A stretch of 64,000 bases of DNA, from contig NZ_JAPENL010000001.1 in NCBI RefSeq assembly GCF_026342015.1, positions 1,426,001-1,490,000 on the forward strand, given 5' to 3'. The DNA comes from Micromonospora lupini (GTDB lineage: Bacteria > Actinomycetota > Actinomycetes > Mycobacteriales > Micromonosporaceae). Under the pieces are notes generated by a model. That model had not been told where the DNA came from. It ran no database searches and worked only from the letters and a program-made list of their open reading frames with translations. Each line of letters opens with the position of its first letter. Position 1 is the first letter of the stretch. Below are positions 18,501 through 24,859 of the stretch, piece by piece. Position numbers and translations under genes: made by a program.

Positions 18501-19975
18501 CCGACATCACCGGTCGGGGCCGCGGCGAGCAGCGCGAGGGCGTCCAGTCGGCCCTCACCGTAGACGTTGTTGTCCGCGGCAGTGCCGCCGCACTGGTCGT
18601 CGGCCTTGTCGATCGCGGTGCCGTTGAGCAGCGCACGGGTGCCGTCGACGTCACCGATGAGCGTCGGCGCCGCCGAGTACAGCAGGGCGATCGCGCCCAC
18701 CAGGTGCGGGGCGGCCATCGAGGTGCCGCTGGCGGTGCCGTACCCGTTGCCGGGAATGCTCGACCGGACGTTCACGCCCGGAGCGGAGATGTTGGGCTTG
18801 ATCTCGCCGTTCTGCCCGGTGCCGCGGGCGGAGAAGCTGGCGATTGTGTTGTTGACGTCGTACGCGCCCGCCGAGTAGTTGCTGGCGAGGCTGCCCGGTG
18901 AGCCGCTGGTCTGGCACGCCGGCCCGCTGTTGCCGTTGGAGAAGACACCGAAGATGCCCGACGCGGCCCAGGCCAGCGTCACGTCCTCCATGAAGGGCTC
19001 GTTGGACGGGTCCCGGGTGCCCCACGAGTTGTTGATGATGTTCGGCCGCTTGCTGGCGTCCGGGTTCTGACCGCTGAGGTCGGTCGGTTCGAGCATCCAC
19101 TGACCGGATTCGATAAGCGCCGCGTCGGTGGGGCAGCAGCCGTTCGCCGCGATCCACTTGACCCCGGGCGCGACACCGATCTGGTTCGCGCCTGCGGAGC
19201 CGGCCATGGTGCCCATTGTGTGCGTACCGTGGCCGTCGTCGTCACAAGGCGCGTCGGCGCACGTTCCGGCGGCGTTGAACCAGTTGTAGTTGTGGTCGAA
19301 CGTGCCGTCGCCGTTGTTGCCGCGGTAGGAGTTCACCAACGCCGGGTGGTCGTACTGCACGCCGCTGTCGATGCTCGCGATGGTGACGCCCTCGCCGGTG
19401 ACGCCGTACTGGGACCAGACGTCGTCGGCGTTGATGTTGGCAACGCCCCACTCGACGGCGTTGACGGTCTTCTCGTCGGTTCCCTTGGTGAGTTCCGGCA
19501 GCTTGTAGTCGACAGGCGCGTAGAGGCCCTCGACCTCCGCGTGGGCGGCGAACTTCTGCGCCATCGCCAGGGAGCCGCTGTTCACCTTGATGGCGTTGGT
19601 GGCCCAGAAGGTCTGGTACTTCGTACCCGAGCTGTCGAGTTCGGCGCGGATCTTGCCCTGGCTTCCGGCGGCGGTCTCCCGCAGCGTCTGCGCGACGGCC
19701 GCGCCGCGCTTCGTCCAGTCCTTGATGGCGCTGGCCTTGCTCAGGTCCGCCCGGTCCTTGAACCGAATCCAGAAGTCCCCTGCGCTCTTGGCCTCAAGCT
19801 GGCGGGCGAGCTCCGGTCGGATCTTGTCCCCGGTGGCGGTGCCCGCTCCCAGCGAACCGGGCGCGGCCTGCGCGCCGGAGCCGACGCTGGCCAGGCATGT
19901 GGCGGCGAGGATCGTCGCCGCGCTGGCGCTGACCAGTGACCTGGCCGTGCGTCTCCATTGTGGACGTCTGAACAT
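15563..19975 (-). CDS. Giant secreted S8 subtilase with carboxypeptidase-regulatory-like domains and Kelch repeats
   Basis: Extracellular serine protease of 1470 residues. Signal peptide about 1-38 (GAQA), an inhibitor-like propeptide to about 165, then the S8 catalytic domain with Asp203 (IASIDSGVQYDHP), His249 (DDDGHGTHT), Asn349 and Ser419 (SGTSMAAPH). Downstream come two carboxypeptidase-regulatory-like folds (about 490-660), a MAM-like/jelly-roll segment, another regulatory-like fold, about six Kelch repeats (about 1010-1320, motifs such as VYSIGGGDGSA and LYAVGGCTTSG), an Ig-like segment and a final regulatory-like domain ending in Cys1470. Kelch repeats may form a beta-propeller for substrate binding. 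ATG 19975 has GGGAGG upstream. Paralogous winged-helix regulators flank it. Confidence 0.93.
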   Translation of the reverse strand: MFRRPQWRRTARSLVSASAATILAATCLASVGSGAQAAPGSLGAGTATGDKIRPELARQLEAKSAGDFWIRFKDRADLSKASAIKDWTKRGAAVAQTLRETAAGSQGKIRAELDSSGTKYQTFWATNAIKVNSGSLAMAQKFAAHAEVEGLYAPVDYKLPELTKGTDEKTVNAVEWGVANINADDVWSQYGVTGEGVTIASIDSGVQYDHPALVNSYRGNNGDGTFDHNYNWFNAAGTCADAPCDDDGHGTHTMGTMAGSAGANQIGVAPGVKWIAANGCCPTDAALIESGQWMLEPTDLSGQNPDASKRPNIINNSWGTRDPSNEPFMEDVTLAWAASGIFGVFSNGNSGPACQTSGSPGSLASNYSAGAYDVNNTIASFSARGTGQNGEIKPNISAPGVNVRSSIPGNGYGTASGTSMAAPHLVGAIALLYSAAPTLIGDVDGTRALLNGTAIDKADDQCGGTAADNNVYGEGRLDALALLAAAPTGDVGTLAGTVTDAATGAPIAGATVTLTGPTSREITTGADGKYSTQVPTGDYQVVVSAFGYGSATKTATVTNRATTTLDVALTAVPRVNVTGSVTDGSGHGWPLYAKVTVSGVSGVYDYTTPSNGRYSITLPAGQTYTLTYESQYPGYQTVTKEVVVGTRNVTANVAVPVDTTTCTTAPGYTFGSDGEYETFDATTTPPGWTVVDNAGTGDVWKFTDDGDRGNLTGGSGNFAMIDSDAYGAGTTQDTSLVSPVVDLTGVTAPVIRFNQDFNQLNDDTADVDLSIDNGATWTNVLRQETDVRGPKLTEIPIPQAAGKAQVQVRFHYYDASYEWWWEVDNVLIGSQVTCVPVDGGLVVGNVRDKNDNSYINGATVTSNDRPAEKAVTVATPDDPGLPDGFYWIYSTLTGTHKFTATAGNYVSQSKQVDIEADWATTANFVLAAGRLSVTPTQVSATVQMPNGKATRTFTVTNTGGAPVEVGFGERDDGFELLRADGSRVTRQQVLGAAGAPEQRLSVPTSFAAKASGKASTATPAAAGPQAAPWTDITDFPANIMDNRVVTLDGKVYSIGGGDGSASTVKTYAYDPVAQTWTAVADLPDARNALTVGVIGGKIIATGGWGAAGPDAATWSYDPGANTWTDLADNPAPRAAAGQAVVDGKLYAVGGCTTSGCVPMSNSVVRYDPGTNAWETLANYPKSVAFASCGGIDGVLYCTGGNDGTAAQKASYAYDPGANTWTAIADAPTDNWASSYAVASGKLLVVGGSQGGAISNAGFAFDPATSSWSNLPNANTARYRGGAACGFYKIGGSSGSFNAAPDSEVLPGFEGCVEAAADVSWMTIDKSTVTLAPGEKVTVTVGMTANVDQPGTYSGAVTIKENTPYSVAPVTVTMTATPPKTWGKLMGTVTGTSCQGASAPIAGAVVQVDSWAMSWTFATDSAGKYAYWVDRRNNPLTMIVAKDGWKPQTRQTKIDTATPAVENFALVPIRC

Positions 19976-20218
19976 CGGTGCTGCCTCCCTCAGAACGACC
20001 CAGGGGTGTAGTGGGCCATGGTGAGAAGTGCGCGAGATCCCGCTCGATGGAACCGAACGACTGGACCCCTCATGCCTCCCCATGCACCGCGCGGGTCACG
20101 CCGGTTGCCCGAGTGGACACTATGATCGAGAGGAAAGGACGATCAAGAACTTGCCGTGAGCAACTTGTCGCTAACGGTTGCCCTGCTGGCGGCGCGCTTG
20201 CCAATCATTGTCAGGACC

Positions 20219-20818
20219 ATGACGATAACTGGGCAGGGATTCCCATCGATCCCGGGCGGTGTGGTGGCCGAGGACGACGAAACGGCGTTGGGCGGGGCTG
20301 ATCCGGCAGACGACCCGTTTCCGTTGCTGATCGCGGTGACGCCGTCGCCGACCGAGCGCATCCGGCTCGCGGAGCGTCTCGACGGGATCGCGCCTCTGCT
20401 GCTGGTGGCCGACCTCGACGAGCTGCGTCGACTGATCGCGATTCCGCAGCAGCGGCCCGGGCCGCCCGGCGTGCCACCGCCGCGCCCGACGCCGACCGCC
20501 GCGCCCGATCCCGCCCTGGTCATCGACTCGGCCCGGTCCACCGCGCGGTACGGCGCCCGCGAGGTCGACCTGACCCGTCTGGAACACGACCTGCTGACCT
20601 GCCTGATCACCGAGCCGATGCGGATCTGGAGCTACGCCGAGCTGCACCGGTCGGTCTGGCACGACGAGGGGCGCGAGCGCAGGGCGGACGTGCAGTCCCT
20701 GGTGAAGCGGCTGCGCCGCAAGTTGCGGGACCTCGGCGCCGGTGCCACGATCGAGGCCGTACGCGGTGTCGGGCTGCGCCTCACCGGCAGGCATGAGCCG
20801 CAGATCGGGCGTGCCTGA
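20219..20818 (+). CDS. Orphan winged-helix transcriptional regulator (paralogue of the gene at 14968-15471)
   Basis: DNA-binding protein of about 199 residues from ATG 20219. The N-terminal segment PLLIAVTPSPTERIRLAERLDG...LLLVADLDELRRLI aligns with the paralogue's receiver-like half, and after a Pro/Ala-rich linker comes the OmpR-type winged helix (DLTRLEHDLLTCLITEP; LVKRLRRKLRDL; VRGVGLRLTG). DLTRLEHD is identical in both proteins. The start is uncertain: GTG 20156 is in frame upstream, but neither start has a convincing ribosome site, and the extra 21 residues would be hydrophobic and atypical. It is divergent from the subtilase gene with a 243-bp shared upstream region, so it is well placed to control the protease and itself. 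Confidence 0.78.
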   Translation: MTITGQGFPSIPGGVVAEDDETALGGADPADDPFPLLIAVTPSPTERIRLAERLDGIAPLLLVADLDELRRLIAIPQQRPGPPGVPPPRPTPTAAPDPALVIDSARSTARYGAREVDLTRLEHDLLTCLITEPMRIWSYAELHRSVWHDEGRERRADVQSLVKRLRRKLRDLGAGATIEAVRGVGLRLTGRHEPQIGRA

Positions 20819-21123
20819 CGGCTGCCTGATGTGGGCAGTTCCTCAGCACGCCCCGCCCCGTTTTCCGGTAACCGGGAGCGGTGGACCGGCGACCACGTAA
20901 CGTGAGATGCAGCCGATCGACGGCGAACGCCGGACGTGCGTCGGGCCGCCAGGTGGCGGCGGAAGCCGCCCGGTCATCCGCCGGGAGTCCGGTGCGATTC
21001 CCCTGCCCGGGTGCGATCCGGGCCTGCGCGGATTCCGCCCCGGGGGCAATGCGACGGTACGCGGGCTTCGGACAGCTCCTGCCCCGCCGGCCTGCCCACT
21101 CACCCGCAGGAGGTGCGGAGCCC
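20819..21123 (+). promoter_or_regulatory. Structured leader of the OFA transporter gene; divergent cobalamin-riboswitch-like element
   Basis: This 305-bp gap holds no gene I can support. Its 3' half looks like a structured mRNA leader. In order it has GGT followed by a perfect 6-bp hairpin with GGAA loop (20955-20970), then GGGAG-TCC-GGTGCGATTCC (20983-21001), matching the cobalamin riboswitch core GGGAA-nnn-GGUGnRAnUCC in spacing, a hairpin GCCCGG/CCGGGC (21005-21023), and GGCTTCGGACAGCTCCTGCC (21064-21083), reminiscent of a B12 box but with inserted bases. The ACUGU and GCCACUG elements are not evident, so this is a candidate only. The transporter ribosome site AGGAGGTG is at 21108-21115. 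Confidence 0.42.
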
Positions 21124-22680
21124 ATGCTGTCGGTATTCGACCCTCGGCACACAGTCGCTCCCCCGGGATACAGCCGCTGGCTCATCCCGACCGCGGCGCT
21201 GGCCGTGCACGTCTGCATCGGCCAGGTCTATGCGACGAGCGTCTACAAGAACTCCCTCATCGCGCACTTCGACGCCAGCCAGACGGCGATCGGGGCGATC
21301 TTCAGCATCGCCATCGTCATGCTGGGCTCGTCGGCGGCGGTGGGTGGCCGGTGGGTGGAGCGCAACGGCCCCCGCCGGGCCATGTTCGTCTCGGCCTGCT
21401 TCTGGGCCACCGGTTTCCTGGTCGGCGCGCTCGGCATCGCGACCCAGCAACTCTGGCTGCTCTACCTCGGCTACGGCGTCATCGGCGGCATCGGACTGGG
21501 CATCGGCTACATCTCGCCCGTCTCCACGCTGATCAAGTGGTTCCCGGACCGGCCGGGTCTCGCCACCGGTCTGGCGATCATGGGATTCGGCGGCGGCGCC
21601 CTGGTCGCCGGCCCGCTGGCGCGTCAGTTGCTGTCGCTCTACGACTCCGACTACAACCCGGCCAACCCCGCCGCAGTGGCGTCGGGTTCCGCGCTTGTGG
21701 GGCTCTTCGTCACGTTCGGCATCGGCTACTTCGTGATCATGATGTTCGGCCCGTTCAACGTCCGGGTTCCCCCGCCGGACTGGCGGCCCGCCGGGTTCGA
21801 CCCCGCCCGCGTCGCCACGCGGTCGCTGGTGACGAGAGCGAGCGTGTCCGCGTCCAACGCCGTGCGGACCCGTTCGTTCTGGCTGCTGTGGATCGTGTTG
21901 TTCTGCAACGTGACGGCGGGCATCGGCATCCTGGAGCAGGCCAGCCCGATGATCCAGGACTTCTTCCGGGACAACGGTTCCACGGCCGTCTCGGTGTCGG
22001 CCGCCGCCGGCTTCGTGGGTGTGCTGTCGCTGTTCAACATGGCCGGCCGGTTCGTCTGGTCGACGACGTCCGACCTCATCGGCCGCAAGCCCATCTACCT
22101 GATCTACCTCGGCGTCGGCATGGTGCTCTACGCCCTGCTCGCCGTGGCCGGCCACGCCGCGACAGCCGTCTTCGTGCTGATCGCCGCGCTGATCATCTCC
22201 TTCTACGGCGGTGGCTTCGCGACCATGCCCGCGTACCTGCGGGACCTCTTCGGCACCTTCCAGGTCGGCGCCATCCACGGCCGGCTGTTGACGGCCTGGT
22301 CGGCGGCGGGTGTCGCCGGGCCGTTGATCGTCAACCGCATCCTCGACACGCAGGGCAAGCCCGGCACGCTCACCGCCTCGGCGTACCGTCCCGCGCTGTT
22401 CACAATGGTCGGTGTCCTCGCCATCGGTTTCGTCGCCAACCTCCTGGTCCGCGCCGTGCCCGACCGGTTCCACGAGCCGGACCGGGGGTCGACGTCGCCG
22501 GTGGCGCGCGCCACCGTCACCGAGCCGGTCGCGCTCGGCCCGCAGAGCAGGCCGCCGGTGCCCGAGCACGTCGGCGGCCAGACCGGGCGGCTCTGGTTGT
22601 CCTGGCTGCTCGTCGCGGCGCTGCTGGGCTACGGCATCGTCCAGACCGCCATCACTGCCGCGAAGCTGTTCACCGGCTGA
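21124..22680 (+). CDS. OFA (oxalate/formate antiporter) family MFS transporter
   Basis: Twelve-TM major facilitator of 518 residues. Typical OFA features: an N-terminal SRWLIPTAALAVHVCIGQVYATSV segment, GGRWVERNGPR between TM2 and TM3, GIGYISPVSTLIKWFPDRPGLATGLAIMGFGGG, and a long cytoplasmic loop between TM6 and TM7. ATG 21124 is preceded by AGGAGGTG at 8 nt. It converges with the formate dehydrogenase operon, so transport of formate, oxalate or a related monocarboxylate is plausible but unproven. The leader resembles a cobalamin riboswitch. No clear terminator hairpin is visible in the 56-bp gap to the nrfD-like gene. Confidence 0.9.
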   Translation: MLSVFDPRHTVAPPGYSRWLIPTAALAVHVCIGQVYATSVYKNSLIAHFDASQTAIGAIFSIAIVMLGSSAAVGGRWVERNGPRRAMFVSACFWATGFLVGALGIATQQLWLLYLGYGVIGGIGLGIGYISPVSTLIKWFPDRPGLATGLAIMGFGGGALVAGPLARQLLSLYDSDYNPANPAAVASGSALVGLFVTFGIGYFVIMMFGPFNVRVPPPDWRPAGFDPARVATRSLVTRASVSASNAVRTRSFWLLWIVLFCNVTAGIGILEQASPMIQDFFRDNGSTAVSVSAAAGFVGVLSLFNMAGRFVWSTTSDLIGRKPIYLIYLGVGMVLYALLAVAGHAATAVFVLIAALIISFYGGGFATMPAYLRDLFGTFQVGAIHGRLLTAWSAAGVAGPLIVNRILDTQGKPGTLTASAYRPALFTMVGVLAIGFVANLLVRAVPDRFHEPDRGSTSPVARATVTEPVALGPQSRPPVPEHVGGQTGRLWLSWLLVAALLGYGIVQTAITAAKLFTG

Positions 22681-22736
22681 GCGCTCGGGCCGCGCCGCGC
22701 ACGGGCGGTGCCTCGCGCGGGGCGCTGCCGCCGCGC

Positions 22737-23816
22737 TCAGCGGCGGCCGTCGGCCACCGTCGGGCCGTGCTCGGCGAGGCGCTCCCGCTGGGGTACGACC
22801 GTGTACCGCGGATCGCGCGCCGACACGGTGCCCGCCTCGAAGATGCCGAATCGGGTGGCGACCGACGAGGCCAGCAGGGCCGCGCCGGCGAACACCGACA
22901 GGGCCCGGCTGCGCCGACCGAGCAGCGCGGCGACCGCACCCACGCCGAGCAGCACGTTTCCCGCCCGGACCAGCCGCCCGCTGTGGCCGTGCCGGTAGGG
23001 CTCACCGGTGATCCTCAACCGCTCCATCCGGTGGCCGCCGACAAGCTTGATGGCCGCGCCGGCGACCGCGAGCCGCCGCAGCGGCACGGTCTCCGCGGCG
23101 GGCGCCGCGATGAGGCCGACCCCGGCGGCCGCCGCCAGGGCGCTGCCGCCGAAGACGAACGGCAGGAAGGGGTACGCGTCGTGCCAGGCCGGTACGGCGG
23201 TGTCGGCGAGCAGGACCCCGGTGTACGTGGCAAGCGCCGGAGCGGTGGCCGCCGCGGCCAGGCCGGCGACGTCGCCGACGGAGGGCGCGAGCCGGCGGGC
23301 GAGGCCGAGCACACCGTGCTGCGGGAGCCGTGGCCCGAGCTCGGCGACAGCCGCCACACCGGCGACCGGTCCGAACACGGTGAGAATCCAGGTGCCCACC
23401 GACATCGGTGAGGTCAGCTTGGCGACCCGGAGCATGTGGTGGAAACGCTCCGGCCGCCCGAGGTCGTGCACCAGCAGGTACGCGCTGGCCACGGTCCCGC
23501 CGAGGGCAGTCCAGCGGCCCACCCGACGCAGGGCGGGGCGTCCGGTCAGCTGGGCTCCCGCACCGATCAGCGCCCCGCCGGCGGCGAGGCCACCGGTGAA
23601 CAGGTAGCCGGCGATGTCGCGCTTCCACACCGGCGCCTTGAGGATCGGGCGGCCGTAGTAGGAGCTGAAGTCGGCAGGCGGCACGGTGAGCTGCTCGCCG
23701 TCGTGGCCGCGACCCCGACCGCGCCCCCGGGGCTGCCCGTCGGGCCGGTCGAGGTGGGCCTGGAACTCGCGGAACCGGGCGCCGACCGGCTCGTGCGGCG
23801 GCGTCGCGTCGGTCAT
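22737..23816 (-). CDS. NrfD-like membrane subunit of formate dehydrogenase
   Basis: Integral membrane subunit of 359 residues of the polysulfide reductase/NrfD family, with about eight to nine hydrophobic segments following a charged N-terminus (first ~60 residues) and the motif SSYYGRPILKAPVWKRDIAGYLFTGG split around residues 50-75. It would anchor the iron-sulfur and catalytic subunits and pass electrons to menaquinone. ATG 23816-23814 overlaps the fdhB stop (23815-23813) as ATGA. Third gene of the operon fdhA-fdhB-nrfD. Confidence 0.9.
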   Translation of the reverse strand: MTDATPPHEPVGARFREFQAHLDRPDGQPRGRGRGRGHDGEQLTVPPADFSSYYGRPILKAPVWKRDIAGYLFTGGLAAGGALIGAGAQLTGRPALRRVGRWTALGGTVASAYLLVHDLGRPERFHHMLRVAKLTSPMSVGTWILTVFGPVAGVAAVAELGPRLPQHGVLGLARRLAPSVGDVAGLAAAATAPALATYTGVLLADTAVPAWHDAYPFLPFVFGGSALAAAAGVGLIAAPAAETVPLRRLAVAGAAIKLVGGHRMERLRITGEPYRHGHSGRLVRAGNVLLGVGAVAALLGRRSRALSVFAGAALLASSVATRFGIFEAGTVSARDPRYTVVPQRERLAEHGPTVADGRR

Positions 23817-24856
23817 GGCCGCCTGCCCAGGAACGCGACAGCCGTGGCGGCGGCCATCGTCAGCGCGGCGAGGCCCGCGCGTTTCCACATGGCCGGCAGG
23901 TCCCGCGTCGTCACGATCGGATCCGGCGGCAGCCCGTACACCTCCGGCTCGTCCAGCAACAGGAAGAACGCCCCGTCACCACCCACACCATCGTTCGGAT
24001 CGTGCCCGTACAGACGCGCCTCCGGAACACCCCGCTCCCGCAACGCCTCCACCCGCGCCGCCGCCCGCTCCCGCAACTCGTCCAGGGGCCCGTACTGAAT
24101 CGACTCCGTCGGACACGCCTGCGCACACGCAGGCGTCATCCCCACACCCAACCGGTCATAACACAGCGTGCACTTCCACGCCCGACCATCATCCCTACGC
24201 TGATCGATCACCCCGTACGGACACGCCGAAATGCAGTACCCACAGCCGTTACAGATGTCCTCCTGCACCACCACAGTCCCGAACTCCGTCCGGAACAACG
24301 ACCCCGTCGGACACACATCCAGACAAGCCGCATGCGTGCAGTGTTTACACACATCCGACATCATCAACCACCGAAAATCCGACCGCTGCTCCACACCCGT
24401 CCCCCGCCCCGGCGGCTGCCCACCCGGCATCCCCAGGAACTCCGGCCCACCCGACATCCGGGCCGCCGCGACAGGCGAACCGGGTGGCAGACCCGGATCC
24501 GTGCCGGTGTCGGCGCTGGTCCGCGCGCCCACGGCCGCCGTCGCCGGGCTGACCGCCGGCCCGTCCGGATAGCCCTCGAACGCCGGCACCTCCCGGCCGA
24601 CCGAGCGCGGCTGCTCGACGAACGCGACGTGCCGCCACGAGTTCGCGGTCAACGCCCCCGTGTTGTCGTACGACATCCCCAGCAGATCCAGACCACTCTC
24701 CGGAACGCCGTTCCACTCCTTGCAGGCCACCTCACACGCCTTACACCCGATACACACGCTCGTATCGGTGAAGAACCCCATCCGCGGCGGCGCATCCCCG
24801 TAACCGGCGTCCGACGCCGGATCGAGCGGCCCGTACAGGGCGTTGGCGTGGGGCAT
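23813..24856 (-). CDS. fdhB: Formate dehydrogenase iron-sulfur (beta) subunit
   Basis: Electron-transfer subunit of 347 residues with sixteen cluster cysteines in four groups, predicting four [4Fe-4S] clusters: C35/38/41/45, C170/173/178/182, C202/205/208/212 and C229/232/244/248. A C-terminal hydrophobic helix (about 322-343) would anchor it to the membrane, as in formate dehydrogenase N. A low-complexity insertion of about 75 residues (83-158, Gly/Pro/Ala-rich) lies between the first and second groups. Codon use outside the insertion favours G- and T-ending codons, unlike the C-ending style of its neighbours. It starts 3 nt after fdhA and overlaps the nrfD-like start. Confidence 0.94.
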   Translation of the reverse strand: MPHANALYGPLDPASDAGYGDAPPRMGFFTDTSVCIGCKACEVACKEWNGVPESGLDLLGMSYDNTGALTANSWRHVAFVEQPRSVGREVPAFEGYPDGPAVSPATAAVGARTSADTGTDPGLPPGSPVAAARMSGGPEFLGMPGGQPPGRGTGVEQRSDFRWLMMSDVCKHCTHAACLDVCPTGSLFRTEFGTVVVQEDICNGCGYCISACPYGVIDQRRDDGRAWKCTLCYDRLGVGMTPACAQACPTESIQYGPLDELRERAAARVEALRERGVPEARLYGHDPNDGVGGDGAFFLLLDEPEVYGLPPDPIVTTRDLPAMWKRAGLAALTMAAATAVAFLGRRP

Positions 24857-24859
24857 CGG

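Noticed and set aside
15560..18901. Very long open frame (over 1100 codons) on the plus strand, antisense to the Kelch subtilase
   Set aside because: It is a GC3 shadow: the product is Arg/Val/Gly-rich without domains, whereas the minus strand encodes a full protease with catalytic motifs.
20900..21100. Possible tRNA-Sec gene near the formate dehydrogenase region
   Set aside because: No acceptor/T-arm layout and no UCA-anticodon loop could be built; the GGTGCGATTCC segment fits a riboswitch-like core better.
22681..22736. Terminator between the OFA transporter and the nrfD-like gene
   Set aside because: The gap is GC-rich, but no stem with good complementarity could be drawn by eye.
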